Assembly (NCBI GenBank): GCA_902776565.1
Contig: CACYQN010000026.1
Location: 1 to 34,375 of the forward strand
Direction of reading: 5' to 3'
From: an uncultured Bacteroidia bacterium
GTDB taxonomy: Bacteria; Bacteroidota; Bacteroidia; Bacteroidales; ML635J-15
DNA length: 34,375 bases
Both the position numbers and the translations under genes were made by a program. The notes under the pieces were generated by a model. That model was given only the letters and a program-made list of their open reading frames with translations. It was not told where the DNA came from and made no database searches. This document shows positions 21,839-30,378 of this stretch, piece after piece; the first letter of the stretch is position 1; every line of letters begins with the position of its first letter.

Positions 21839-22006
21839 ACAACGGACGAAAGACAAAAAGACAACGGACAATGGGCAAAAAGACGAAAGGACAACAGACG
21901 AATGTCGGAATGACAGCAGACGATAGCCTGTCCGTAGTCTGTCGACTGTAGTCCGATAGTCTGATAGTCAGTTGTCCGTAGTCTGATAGTCCTTAGACAA
22001 AAAAAA
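21839..22006. repeat. Low-complexity repeat left of the S23 gene
   Basis: Multiple variants of GACAACGGACAATGG and GACGAAAGG are followed by the opposite polarity (GTCCGTAGTCTGTCGAC, AGTCCGATAGTCTGATAGTC), so the block can fold on itself. A similar block with the same two-part order is at 22380-22548 on the other side of the small gene. Confidence 0.7.
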
Positions 22007-22014
22007 ATAATAAC

Positions 22015-22368
22015 ATGGGAGAACGAAGGTTAGAAAATTTGGAAGTGTGGTGTGATGCAAGAGAATTCGTAGTTGATATTTATAAAATGATGGATTCGGT
22101 TAAAGATTATGGTTTTAAAGACCAAATTCAGCGAGCAGCAGTATCAATTATGAATAATATTGCAGAAGGTTTTGAGTCTGGTTCGGATGCTGCATTTGTT
22201 CGTTATCTAAATATTTCGAAGGGAAGTTGCTCTGAAGTGAAAAGTATGCTTTATCTTTGCAGTGATTTGCATTATTGTACAGTAGAACAAAGAATAAAAC
22301 TACATACATTATTGCAGTCAATATCGAGTAAAATTTATAAGTTATTGGAATATTTAAAGAAAAAATGA
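22015..22368 (+). CDS. Four-helix-bundle S23/23S rRNA intervening-sequence-type protein
   Basis: A 117-residue all-helical protein of the four-helix-bundle family (TIGR02436/PF05635 type), of usual length. It opens with LENLEVWCDAREFVVDIYKM and carries the family signature QIQRAAVSIMNNIAEGFESG followed by FVRYLNISKGSCSEVKSMLY. Members are encoded in rRNA intervening sequences, in many Bacteroidota intergenic regions and, as Avd, in diversity-generating retroelements; here there is no reverse transcriptase or rRNA nearby. The role is unknown. It lies alone between gmd and fcl, enclosed by two related low-complexity repeat blocks, and looks like an inserted cassette. Confidence 0.88.
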   Translation: MGERRLENLEVWCDAREFVVDIYKMMDSVKDYGFKDQIQRAAVSIMNNIAEGFESGSDAAFVRYLNISKGSCSEVKSMLYLCSDLHYCTVEQRIKLHTLLQSISSKIYKLLEYLKKK

Positions 22369-22379
22369 AAGGATGGGGG

Positions 22380-22548
22380 TTGGAATACGACAGACAGATG
22401 GACAACAGACAATGGACAAGAAGACGACAAGATGTGGACAAAATGACAATATGCGAAAGGCAAAAGACAGTTGTCTGTTGTCTTCACAGACCGTTGTCCA
22501 GTGTCTTTCGCGGACTGTTGTCAGTTGTCTTTTCGACTGTTGTCAATA
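22380..22548. repeat. Low-complexity repeat right of the S23 gene
   Basis: GACAACAGACAATGGACAAG-type units (22380-22445) are followed by TTGTCTGTTGTCTTC- and GTTGTCCAGTGTCTTTCG-type units (22470-22548) in reverse sense. It is the counterpart of 21839-22006. Confidence 0.7.
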
Positions 22549-22561
22549 AAAATAAAAAGGT

Positions 22562-23503
22562 ATGGAATTAAACTCTAAAATATACGTCGCAGGTCATCGT
22601 GGAATGGTAGGTAGCGCAATTGTTCGCGAGCTTCAGCGCCTTGGATATACAAATATAATAACCCGTAGCCATAATGAATTAGACCTATGCCGTCAGGAAG
22701 ATGTGGAAAAGTTTTTCGCTCAGGAGAAACCCGAATATGTTTTCCTCGCTGCGGCTAAGGTTGGTGGCATAATGGCAAACCAGAATGCATTGGCGGATTT
22801 TATGTACGAGAACATGATTCTCGAAATGAATGTTATTCATTCGGCATGGAGGAATGGTTGCAAGAAACTGGAATTTCTTGGTTCGAGTTGCATTTATCCC
22901 CGTATGGCACCGCAGCCAATGCCCGAAAGTTGCCTGCTGACTTCAGAACTGGAGAAAACCAATGAAGCATATGCATTGGCAAAGATTAGCGGGCTTAAGT
23001 ATTGTGAATTTCTCAATCGCCAGTATGGAATGGATTATATAAGCGTAATGCCAACCAATCTTTATGGACCAAACGACAATTACCATCCCGAACATAGCCA
23101 TGTGTTGCCTGCTTTGATAAGGCGGTTTCATGAAGCTAAGGAAGCTAATCTGCTAGAGGTTGTCTGTTGGGGAGATGGAAGCCCTTTAAGGGAATTTCTG
23201 TATGTTGACGATTTGGCAAACTTGTGCGTATTCCTGATGAACAACTATAGTGGAAATGAAACGGTAAATGCTGGAACAGGAAAGGAACTGACGATAAAGC
23301 AACTTGCAGAACTTGTTGCACGGGTTGTTGGCTACAAAGGCAAAATAAAGTGGGATACAACCAAACCCAATGGTACACCCCGTAAGCTTTTGGATGTAAG
23401 CAAGGCGACAAAGTTGGGCTGGACATACAAGACAGAACTTGAAGATGGAATAAGGTTGGCCTATGAAGACTTTTTGAATAATCCTATAAAAGCGGAAAGG
23501 TAG
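22562..23503 (+). CDS. fcl: GDP-L-fucose synthase (GDP-4-keto-6-deoxymannose epimerase/reductase)
   Basis: A 313-residue short-chain dehydrogenase of the usual length. It performs the 3,5-epimerisation and 4-reduction that turn the Gmd product into GDP-L-fucose. Visible are the NADP site [20 protein letters not shown] (about 9-28), [20 protein letters not shown], the catalytic region [20 protein letters not shown] and the YxxxK of YALAK (Tyr about 137, Lys about 141), [20 protein letters not shown] and EFLYVDDLA. It is separated from gmd by the S23 gene and its repeats (725 bp), whereas the two are usually adjacent. A glycosyltransferase starts 5 bp downstream. Confidence 0.96.
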   Translation: MELNSKIYVAGHRGMVGSAIVRELQRLGYTNIITRSHNELDLCRQEDVEKFFAQEKPEYVFLAAAKVGGIMANQNALADFMYENMILEMNVIHSAWRNGCKKLEFLGSSCIYPRMAPQPMPESCLLTSELEKTNEAYALAKISGLKYCEFLNRQYGMDYISVMPTNLYGPNDNYHPEHSHVLPALIRRFHEAKEANLLEVVCWGDGSPLREFLYVDDLANLCVFLMNNYSGNETVNAGTGKELTIKQLAELVARVVGYKGKIKWDTTKPNGTPRKLLDVSKATKLGWTYKTELEDGIRLAYEDFLNNPIKAER

Positions 23504-23507
23504 AAGA

Positions 23508-24305
23508 ATGAAGTTGTCAATAATAATACCGACATATAATAGTTCTAAGGTTATTGGACGGGCTTTGGATAGCATTGTCGCGCAGACCTTTGGCGATTGG
23601 GAAGTGTTGGTTATGGATGGGGTTTCTAAGGATAATACAGGTGAAATTGTAAAGTCATATAATGATGAGCGTATAAAGTTCTATTCTGAACCAGACAAGG
23701 GCATATACGATGCAATGAACAAAGGCATAAAAAAGGCACATGGAGAATGGCTATATTTTTTGGGAAGTGATGACTGGCTGTACGACAATGAGGTTTTGGC
23801 ATATTTTTTTAGAGACAACGACTTCTCGGGGTATGATGTAGTATATGGGGATGTGGATGCTCCTCAATTGATAGATAATTATAAGGGAGCATGGTCATTG
23901 GATAATTTGAAGTACAATAGGTGTCATCAGGCAATATTCTATAGAAAATATATGTTTGATAGATTGGGATTGTATAATACTAAATATAAAATAAAGGCAG
24001 ACCATGATTACAATCTAAGATGGTATTTGGATTTGAGGACACATTCAAAATATGTAGAAAGGATTATTGCAAAATTTTGTGAAAATGGTGTTAGTAGCAA
24101 TAGTATTGACTATAAATTTAATAAAAATATATATAAATTAATTCTTGTTAGTGGCCGTAATACGTTGGATTACGATTACGTAATGTTGTATCTTGATAAG
24201 TGGGCGTATGTTGAAAGAAGAGAAAGAAGATTGATTAAGTATTTTCAATTATATTTGCGAATGAAGGTATATGAATTAATGCATAAGCATATTAAAAGAT
24301 TATGA
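23508..24305 (+). CDS. GT2 family glycosyltransferase
   Basis: A 265-residue GT-A fold transferase of family 2. MKLSIIIPTYNSSKVIGRAL and VLVMDGVSKDNTGEI start the nucleotide-binding half. EPDKGIYDAMNKGIKKAHGE and the metal-binding FLGSDDWLYDN (about 85-95) follow, then RCHQAIFYRK. The GIYDAMNKG form is typical of the WcaA-like colanic-acid/O-antigen group. The C-terminus is basic with no membrane segment, so it probably acts at the inner face of the cytoplasmic membrane. It follows fcl by 5 bp and overlaps the next gene by 4 bp (ATGA). Donor and linkage cannot be predicted. Confidence 0.9.
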   Translation: MKLSIIIPTYNSSKVIGRALDSIVAQTFGDWEVLVMDGVSKDNTGEIVKSYNDERIKFYSEPDKGIYDAMNKGIKKAHGEWLYFLGSDDWLYDNEVLAYFFRDNDFSGYDVVYGDVDAPQLIDNYKGAWSLDNLKYNRCHQAIFYRKYMFDRLGLYNTKYKIKADHDYNLRWYLDLRTHSKYVERIIAKFCENGVSSNSIDYKFNKNIYKLILVSGRNTLDYDYVMLYLDKWAYVERRERRLIKYFQLYLRMKVYELMHKHIKRL

Positions 24306-25204
24306 AAATTTTTGCTATAGTTGTAACATATAACGGAATGCGTTGGTACGACCGTTGTTTTGGGAGTTTACGGAACTCGGATATGCCAGTTGAAACTATC
24401 GTTATTGATAATGCATCAACGGACGAAACGGTATCGTACATAAAAGAGAATTTTCCTGAAGTATGTTTAATAGAATCCAAAGAAAATTTAGGTTTTGCAA
24501 AAGCGAATAATATAGGAATGCGATATGCTCTTGACCATGATGCAGATTATGTTTTCCTTCTTAATCAGGACGCGTGGGTAGAGAAAGATACTTTGTCAAA
24601 ACTTGTGCAAACTTTTTATGATAATGAAAATGTTGGGATTGCTTCGCCAATTCATTTGAATGGGGGGCATTCTGGGTTAGATTGGGGATTTGTAAATTAT
24701 GTATCTGGTGAATTTATATCTGATTCGTATATGCAAAAACTTAAGAAATATTATCAGGTAAAATTTGTAAATGCGGCAGCGTGGCTTATTAGTGCTGAAT
24801 GCATAAGAAAAGTCGGCGGTTTTGATACTTTATTGTTTGTGCATTATGGGGAGGATGATAATTATTGTCAAAGAGTTATGTATCATGGTTATAAAGTTTT
24901 AATAAATACCCAATGCTCTGCATGCCATGATAGAGAGTTTCGAATGTCATTTGAAGAACAATATAGGCATAATAATTTCGGAGAAGATTTTAGTAGAAAG
25001 TTAAAATTAAAGTATGGAAATATTAATCTAAAAATGGATATGGACTTGCTTATATGTGAGCAAAAAAAGTCTATTTTTAAGTCTATTGTGAGATTCTCGT
25101 TTAGGGGAGTTAAGGAACATTATGATATGATAGCGATTCTAAAAAAAATAGAAGAATCAAGGCGTAAGAATATTTTCGGTATGTGTGTGTGGTTAAATTG
25201 TTAA
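24302..25204 (+). CDS. GT2 family glycosyltransferase (rhamnosyltransferase-like)
   Basis: A 300-residue GT2 protein of the subgroup that includes rhamnosyl- and N-acetylglucosaminyl-transferases. It shows FAIVVTYNGMRWYDRCFGSL, ETIVIDNASTDETVSYI, NLGFAKANNIGMRYAL, the DxD-like LLNQDAWVEKDTLSKL (about 90-105) and GGFDTLLFVHYGEDDNYCQR, the usual GGFDxxxFxYxEDxD block. It overlaps the preceding gene by 4 bp. Right after it lies the relic of another GT2 gene (25208-25279). GC is low. Substrates are unknown. Confidence 0.9.
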   Translation: MKIFAIVVTYNGMRWYDRCFGSLRNSDMPVETIVIDNASTDETVSYIKENFPEVCLIESKENLGFAKANNIGMRYALDHDADYVFLLNQDAWVEKDTLSKLVQTFYDNENVGIASPIHLNGGHSGLDWGFVNYVSGEFISDSYMQKLKKYYQVKFVNAAAWLISAECIRKVGGFDTLLFVHYGEDDNYCQRVMYHGYKVLINTQCSACHDREFRMSFEEQYRHNNFGEDFSRKLKLKYGNINLKMDMDLLICEQKKSIFKSIVRFSFRGVKEHYDMIAILKKIEESRRKNIFGMCVWLNC

Positions 25205-25207
25205 TTT

Positions 25208-25279
25208 ATGTTAGAGTCTCCTCTTTTTTCGGTTCTTATTGCCAACTACAATAATGGTAATTTAATATTTCATAATTAA
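25208..25279 (+). pseudogene. Relic of the 5' end of a GT2 glycosyltransferase gene
   Basis: An ATG at 25208 opens MLESPLFSVLIANYNNGNLI and stops after 23 codons. FSVLIANYNNG is the standard start of a GT2 enzyme. The rest of the gene is missing, and an intact GT2 gene begins 5 bp after the stop, marking a deletion or replacement junction. Confidence 0.7.
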
Positions 25280-25284
25280 AGGAT

Positions 25285-26145
25285 ATGATAAACTATTCCA
25301 TCATAATCCCCCACAAGAATACTCCTGATTTGCTTCAGAGATGTTTGGATTCTATTCCACGCCGAGACGATGTGCAAATAATTGTTGTCGATGATAATAG
25401 TGATGCTGATAAGGTTGATTTTGACCATTTTCCTGGTATAGATGATGAAAGAGTGGAAGTGTTTCTTACAAAGGAAGGTAAAGGTGCTGGGTATGCTAGA
25501 AATGTAGGATTAGAGCATGCAAAAGGCAAATGGGTTTTGTTTGCTGATGCAGATGATATTTTTCTGGATAATGTCGGAGATTTTTTGGATAGATTCATAA
25601 ATTCGGAATGTGATGCTATTGTGTTTAATTATGTAAAGAAACGCATAAATGGAGAAATTCTACTTCCAGATAAAATAGAAACAGATAACCCAAAGTTAGT
25701 ATTCCCGCAAAATTGTTTCCCATGGTGCAAAATAATTAGAAAATCTGTTTTGGATTCACATAATATTAGGTTTCAGGAGGTTCGGTGGTCCAATGATTTG
25801 ATGTTTGCAGTGCAATTGGCAAAATATATCAATGAGGTAAAAGTTTATGATGAGCGAGTCTATATGCAACAGGAAAGACCTAATTCTCTTTGTACTGGTG
25901 TGTCGTGGCGAAGCCTATATTGTAGGACAAAGGTTGCTTTAAAAGCTTATAGATTTATGGAGGGATATCCTGAATCCGAATGCTTGAAATCTCATTATAT
26001 GGATTATTGGAAAGAATTGTTTCATACGAAAAAAATCTTGGCTATTTTCATGTTGCCGAGAATATTTTTTGTTTTGGGATTCCGAAATGCACGCATGGAT
26101 ATTTATAATAGATTAAAAATTGATTATCCAAAATATTTTAAATAA
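25285..26145 (+). CDS. GT2 family glycosyltransferase
   Basis: A 286-residue GT2 protein. It opens with YSIIIPHKNTPDLLQRCLDS and IIVVDDNSDADKVDFDHFPG, followed by KGAGYARNVGLEHAKGKWVL and the DxD motif FADADDIFLDNV (about 88-99). The C-terminal part has a short hydrophobic stretch (KILAIFMLPRIFFVLGF, about 250-266) that could touch the membrane. It lies just after the GT2 relic and 6 bp before the next gene. GC is low. Donor and acceptor are unknown. Confidence 0.88.
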   Translation: MINYSIIIPHKNTPDLLQRCLDSIPRRDDVQIIVVDDNSDADKVDFDHFPGIDDERVEVFLTKEGKGAGYARNVGLEHAKGKWVLFADADDIFLDNVGDFLDRFINSECDAIVFNYVKKRINGEILLPDKIETDNPKLVFPQNCFPWCKIIRKSVLDSHNIRFQEVRWSNDLMFAVQLAKYINEVKVYDERVYMQQERPNSLCTGVSWRSLYCRTKVALKAYRFMEGYPESECLKSHYMDYWKELFHTKKILAIFMLPRIFFVLGFRNARMDIYNRLKIDYPKYFK

Positions 26146-26151
26146 CTATTT

Positions 26152-26985
26152 ATGTCCATAACTTCTAAACTCTCCACCCTCCGTTTCTTCTTCAAGCCTC
26201 GCAAGTTTGTGGCGCAGTACAAACTGTTCTTTGGTGACGAGTGGCTTGAGGCTTCGGTCGAATCCATAGCACCTTATATGTACAAAATTCTATTTGTTGT
26301 GTCTGACGTAGCGTGGGGCGACGATGTAAATAATCCTAAGATAAAAGGTGATAATCTTGACCCAGTGTTGGACAAAATTAAGGCAAAATATCCAGATAAA
26401 GTAATTGTGCTAAAAGGTTCATGGAACGCGCAACTTGCACACGTTCAAGCGGGGTTGGATTACATAAAGCAAAATATTCCAGAGGCTACGCACTGCCTAT
26501 ATGTTGATGGCGATGAGATATATACAAAACGGCAAATTGAAGATTTGCTTGCATTGTCGAGGAAAATTAAGACTTTCAATTGTGCCATTCGAATAAACTA
26601 CAACACCTATTTCAAAACAATTTACTATAAGGTTTATCCCAACAAATATCCAGTACATTTGGTATTGTTCCCATTACAGAAATGGATAGAGTACAGAAAT
26701 GAGCGAAATGTAAATGCAAAAATTATCGATAGAAAGGATTTGTTTTATGAGCATCCTGGTTATGTGCGTGCTGATAACGAGAAGATGCGACTTAAAATTG
26801 AGGCTCACCGCGAAACTGAACCGATAATCGGCGATTGGTATCATGATGTTTGGTTAGGCTGGACTCCAGAAACAAAGAATTTCCACCCAACTAGCCCCGA
26901 TTTTTGGGAAGGTACAGTGCCTGTTGACGAGAAAGACCTTCCTCCAGTCATGGTAGAGGCATTTAAAAAGATGATGGGGAAATAA
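26152..26985 (+). CDS. Putative GT-A type glycosyltransferase
   Basis: A 277-residue protein that reads as a divergent glycosyltransferase. YKILFVVSDVAWGDD and VIVLKGSWNAQLAHVQAGLD are followed by HCLYVDGDEIYTKRQIEDLL (about 114-133), where the YVDGDE motif serves as the DxD metal site. The C-terminus (GDWYHDVWLGWTPETKNFHP) is aromatic-rich. It fits a glycosyltransferase family 2-like fold without a clear close relative that I recognise. It is the last sugar gene before the second AlbA_2 gene (45 bp downstream). Codon use is less AT-rich than in the preceding three genes. Confidence 0.7.
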   Translation: MSITSKLSTLRFFFKPRKFVAQYKLFFGDEWLEASVESIAPYMYKILFVVSDVAWGDDVNNPKIKGDNLDPVLDKIKAKYPDKVIVLKGSWNAQLAHVQAGLDYIKQNIPEATHCLYVDGDEIYTKRQIEDLLALSRKIKTFNCAIRINYNTYFKTIYYKVYPNKYPVHLVLFPLQKWIEYRNERNVNAKIIDRKDLFYEHPGYVRADNEKMRLKIEAHRETEPIIGDWYHDVWLGWTPETKNFHPTSPDFWEGTVPVDEKDLPPVMVEAFKKMMGK

Positions 26986-27001
26986 ATTAGTTTTTTTTTC
27001 T

Positions 27002-27009
27002 TAATTTTG
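27002..27009 (+). promoter_or_regulatory. Possible -7 box of the second AlbA_2 gene
   Basis: TAATTTTG matches TAnnTTTG, 20 bp before the ATG at 27030. No clear TTG lies 19-21 bp upstream; a run of nine T occupies that spacer. Confidence 0.4.
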
Positions 27010-27029
27010 CCAATGTAATCTAATGTAAA

Positions 27030-28676
27030 ATGTGGACTCTGGAGAAAATAATTGAGTTAACTAAGAATGGCGAAAGCCACACGCTTGAGTTGAAGAAATC
27101 AACTGGAGAACTCAAGGATGCCATGCATACGGCTTGTGCCTTCCTGAATTCTGACGGAGGAGTGCTTGTTTTTGGTATTACTCCATCGTTAAAGATTGTT
27201 GGTCAGGATGTGTCGGATGCTACGCAACGTGAACTAGCCCAAGCCATAAAAGGCATAGAGCCCGCTGCAGATATAAGAATAGAATACATTGATTTGTCAG
27301 ATAATTCTGGTAAAAAACTGATTGTGTTGAATTGCGATGCATTCGTTAATGGACAGCATCCATTTGTTTTTCGTGGTTGTCCGTATTATAAGGAAGAAAG
27401 CGCCACGATGGTCATGCCGCGTGACATGTATGACGAAAGAATTCGAGCAAATCGTCCGCAATTGTTCGGTTGGGATGTGCAAGATGCATACGGAGTAGAT
27501 TTTTCTGATTTGGAAGAAGTACGCATTAGAAATGCCGTCCGTTTGGGAGTAGCTGGTGGTAGGTTGAATGCATCGGCAGAAGGCGATTCTGTAATATCAC
27601 TGCTTAATAAATTCAATCTGCTCAACAATGGTAAGCTTTCACAGGCGGCAGTTATGCTTTTTGCAAAGGAAAACCGATACTATCCTCAACTTCTGTTGCG
27701 AATGGCTCGTTTCAGAGGATTGGATAAGAATGAATTTATTGATAATCGTCAGGCAACTGGCAATTTCTTTGATTTGCTGGATGCTGGCATGGATTTTTGT
27801 TTCAAGCACCTGAATCTTCACGGCAAGATTGTCGGGGTACGGAGGGTGGAAACTTTGGAAATTCCGCAGGAGGCTTTGCGTGAGGCTTTGATAAACGCAT
27901 TGTGCCATCGCGATTACAACAACATACATGCTGCTGTAAGTCTGGCAATCTACGATGATAGGGTTGAGATAATAAATCCGGGAACTCTTCCTCCTGATTT
28001 GACAATAGAAAAATTGAATCAGCCACATGCCTCGTCTCCTCGAAACTTACTTATAGCACAGGTTCTTTATAGAACGACATTCATCGAGAGCTGGGGTTCG
28101 GGAGTGCGGAGAATGACGGAAGTCTGTGTTGCTAACGGAGTAAAGGCTCCTGTTTTTTCTGTTCAGGGCAATAATTTTGCTATTACATTTTATCGTGGTG
28201 AAAAAGGTTTAGAAAATGTCGCTCAAAATGTCGTTCAAAACGATAGGTTTGCCGCAATTATTGAATGTATAAAAGATAATCCTCAGATAAGTCGGTCACA
28301 AATTGCTAAGAAGTTGGGTGTTAGTTTGAAGACTGTTGAAAGAGCTCTTGCAGAAATGGGTGATTTAATTCGTTATGAAGGCTCGGCAAAGGGCGGACAT
28401 TGGAGTATAGGTAGAAATATTTTGGCGGGTGATGTCGCTCAAAATGTCGCTCAAAGAGTCTCTCAAAATGTCGTTCAAAATGTCGTTCAAAACAATCGAC
28501 ATGCAGCTATTTTAGGCTATATAAAGGATAATCCATATATAAGTAGAGCTCAATTGGCCGACAAGTTAGGTGTGAGTATAAAGACTATAGAAAGAGATAT
28601 TTTGAGTATGAGCGATATTATTTCTTATATAGGATCAGCAAGGGATGGTCGCTGGCAAATAAGTGAACAGAAATGA
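27030..28676 (+). CDS. AlbA_2/Schlafen-like ATP-binding protein with two winged helices and N-V-x-Q linkers
   Basis: A 548-residue protein with the same architecture as 13954-15687 but low sequence similarity. Residues about 10-110 are the AlbA_2 domain (GESHTLELKKSTGELKDAMH, LNSDGGVLVFGI). Residues about 280-370 are the ATP-binding part (EALREALINALCHRDYNNIH, EIINPGTLPPDLT, ESWGSGVRRMTEVC). A short linker (NVAQNVVQN) leads to a winged helix (about 405-465), then a longer linker of five N-V-A/V/S-Q units and a second winged helix ending GRWQISEQK. Likely a DNA- or RNA-binding regulator or defence ATPase; the function is not known. It sits between glycosyltransferase and acyltransferase genes. 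Its spacing is looser (45 bp and 106 bp) than that of the other copy. Confidence 0.82.
   Translation: MWTLEKIIELTKNGESHTLELKKSTGELKDAMHTACAFLNSDGGVLVFGITPSLKIVGQDVSDATQRELAQAIKGIEPAADIRIEYIDLSDNSGKKLIVLNCDAFVNGQHPFVFRGCPYYKEESATMVMPRDMYDERIRANRPQLFGWDVQDAYGVDFSDLEEVRIRNAVRLGVAGGRLNASAEGDSVISLLNKFNLLNNGKLSQAAVMLFAKENRYYPQLLLRMARFRGLDKNEFIDNRQATGNFFDLLDAGMDFCFKHLNLHGKIVGVRRVETLEIPQEALREALINALCHRDYNNIHAAVSLAIYDDRVEIINPGTLPPDLTIEKLNQPHASSPRNLLIAQVLYRTTFIESWGSGVRRMTEVCVANGVKAPVFSVQGNNFAITFYRGEKGLENVAQNVVQNDRFAAIIECIKDNPQISRSQIAKKLGVSLKTVERALAEMGDLIRYEGSAKGGHWSIGRNILAGDVAQNVAQRVSQNVVQNVVQNNRHAAILGYIKDNPYISRAQLADKLGVSIKTIERDILSMSDIISYIGSARDGRWQISEQK
28434..28493 (+). repeat. In-frame 12-bp tandem repeat coding for the N-V-x-Q linker
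   Basis: Five units of GTCGCTCAAAAT or GTCGTTCAAAAT lie in tandem; two more are at 28218-28241 before the first winged helix. The unit length equals that of the unrelated-looking V-P-E-N repeat at 15388-15495, and it lies in the same place in the protein. Confidence 0.88.
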
Positions 28677-28782
28677 AATACCATGTTGCCATATCAAACT
28701 ATAAATTATGTTGTGTTTATTATACAACATGCTATATGATTGTAAATAAAACAGTATTTGGACGCAATAAAAGAATAGAGTA

Positions 28783-29454
28783 ATGGCTTTTTTAAGAAAT
28801 ATATTAAACAAAATTGTCTATCGACTTGTTCCTAACTTGCAATTACTTGATGATAGCGAAGCAAGCATCCGTGCAATTAAACCAGTTGTAGAGAATGTGA
28901 AATTCGGAGGAGTGTATATAAAGATAAACTATCCGACACAGTTGCGTAACGTCAGTATTGGAAATTATTCATATTTGGGACAGAATGCTAATGTTAGTTG
29001 TACTATTATTGGCAAGTTCTGTTCTATAGGACCTAACTTTATCTGTGGTTTCGGATTGCATCCGATTAACGGTATCTCTACAGCACCAATGTTTTATTCT
29101 GCCACAAACAAAAGCAATGGTATAACTATATGCTCTGAAACTAAATTTAACGAGCACGCCGATGTTCAAATTGGAAATGATGTGTTTATAGGAGCAAACG
29201 TATTTGTAAAGGATGGCGTAAGAATTGGTGATGGTGCTGTAATAGGAGCAGGTGCTGTAGTTGTAAATGATATTCCTGATTATGCCGTTGCTGTTGGCGT
29301 TCCTGCAAAAGTTTTAAAGTACAGATTGCCAGTAGAACAGATTCCAAAGCTGAAGGAAATACAATGGTGGAATTTTTCCGATGGCAAATTGCAAGATGTG
29401 GAGCAATATTTTTACGATATAGATGGTTTTATAAACAAATATGAAAACCAATAG
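28783..29454 (+). CDS. Left-handed beta-helix (hexapeptide) acyltransferase
   Basis: A 223-residue acyltransferase of the CatB-like/xenobiotic acyltransferase type. Hexapeptide repeats run from about residue 55 to 185 (VSIGNYSYLGQNANVSCTII, IGKFCSIGPNFICG, VQIGNDVFIGANVFVKDGVR, IGDGAVIGAGAVVVNDIPDY), ending with the common AVGVPAKVLKYR. FGLHPIN holds the usual catalytic histidine. Such enzymes O- or N-acetylate sugars with acetyl-CoA, so this may acetylate the polysaccharide or a precursor. It lies 4 bp before a GT2 gene and 106 bp after the AlbA_2 gene. Confidence 0.9.
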   Translation: MAFLRNILNKIVYRLVPNLQLLDDSEASIRAIKPVVENVKFGGVYIKINYPTQLRNVSIGNYSYLGQNANVSCTIIGKFCSIGPNFICGFGLHPINGISTAPMFYSATNKSNGITICSETKFNEHADVQIGNDVFIGANVFVKDGVRIGDGAVIGAGAVVVNDIPDYAVAVGVPAKVLKYRLPVEQIPKLKEIQWWNFSDGKLQDVEQYFYDIDGFINKYENQ

Positions 29455-29457
29455 TTT

Positions 29458-30378
29458 ATGAAAGTTTCAGTTATTATAGTCAACTACAAGGCTCCGCATT
29501 TAATTTTACAATGCGTCAAGTCGATTCTGCAATACGAAAAGGCTGTTGACTATGAGATAATTGTGGTTGACAACGATTCGCGGGACGACACCAAGCAACA
29601 ACTTCGTGCCATTTGCCCAAATTTGAAATGGATTCAGATGGGCTACAATAGCGGATTTGGCCGAGCAAACAATGCAGGAACAAAAACTGCAAAAGGCGAT
29701 TTTATTCTTTTCCTAAATGCCGATACCATTCTTCAAGAATCCGTGTTTGAAAAGATGGCAAGCCGCCTTGCAGCAGAGCCTAAAGTCGGTGCAGTTGGCT
29801 GCAGATTACTCAACCGCGACAAGTCGCTACAGTTGAGTTATCATAATGGCGACCGTTTTTTTCGAAAACTATGGTGGCGCAATCCGTTGGCGATAAAAAT
29901 GGGATTTAGCCGACGGAACGAGTTGGAAAAATCAAATATTGCCACAATGCACACATTCGACCACTCGCCACGCTGGATTTGTGGTGCGGCAGTAATGATG
30001 CGTCGGCAGGACATTGTTTCACGAAATCTCTATTGGGACGAGGATTTCTTTATGTATTGGGAGGATGTGGAACTTTGCCACCGCATACGCAAATCGGGAA
30101 TGAAAATCTTATATTTGGCGGAGCCGTCGGTAATCCACTTGGGAGGAGGTGGCACAAATGTGCCAGTTGAGAGGTTCGCACAGATGGAAACGTCGAAACT
30201 GCTATGCATTGGAAAAACTCGTGGCAGGCTTGTTGTAAAAATATATAAATGGCTGATGCAAAAAGAATTGAAATTAGAATTGAGATTGGAAAAAAAAGCA
30301 GGGCATTCTATTGAAAGTATGTTTGCTAAAGAATTAACATTTTATGGAATAGAATATGAGAATACCATTTCTGAATAA
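29458..30378 (+). CDS. GT2 family glycosyltransferase (rhamnosyltransferase-like)
   Basis: A 306-residue GT2 enzyme. Landmarks are VSVIIVNYKAPHLILQCVKS, EIIVVDNDSRDDTKQQL, NSGFGRANNAGTKTAKGDFI, the DxD-like FLNADTILQESVF (about 84-96), WICGAAVMMRRQDI and DEDFFMYWEDVELCHRIRKS, the standard signature of the rhamnosyltransferase-like subgroup. A basic C-terminal helix (KLELRLEKKAG) may bind the membrane. GC is higher than in the glycosyltransferases at 23.5-26.1 kb, hinting at a different origin. Its end overlaps the next gene by 23 bp. Confidence 0.9.
   Translation: MKVSVIIVNYKAPHLILQCVKSILQYEKAVDYEIIVVDNDSRDDTKQQLRAICPNLKWIQMGYNSGFGRANNAGTKTAKGDFILFLNADTILQESVFEKMASRLAAEPKVGAVGCRLLNRDKSLQLSYHNGDRFFRKLWWRNPLAIKMGFSRRNELEKSNIATMHTFDHSPRWICGAAVMMRRQDIVSRNLYWDEDFFMYWEDVELCHRIRKSGMKILYLAEPSVIHLGGGGTNVPVERFAQMETSKLLCIGKTRGRLVVKIYKWLMQKELKLELRLEKKAGHSIESMFAKELTFYGIEYENTISE

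Noticed and set aside
22015..22368. Avd component of a diversity-generating retroelement
   Set aside because: The fold is related, but there is no reverse transcriptase, template repeat or variable repeat nearby.
22365..22571. 68-codon open frame after the S23 gene
   Set aside because: It is the low-complexity repeat read through; no domain, and composition follows the repeat.
28708..28730. Hairpin ATGTTGT...ACAACAT as terminator after the second AlbA_2 gene
   Set aside because: Seven AT-rich pairs with a 9-base loop and no T-run after it; not convincing as a terminator.
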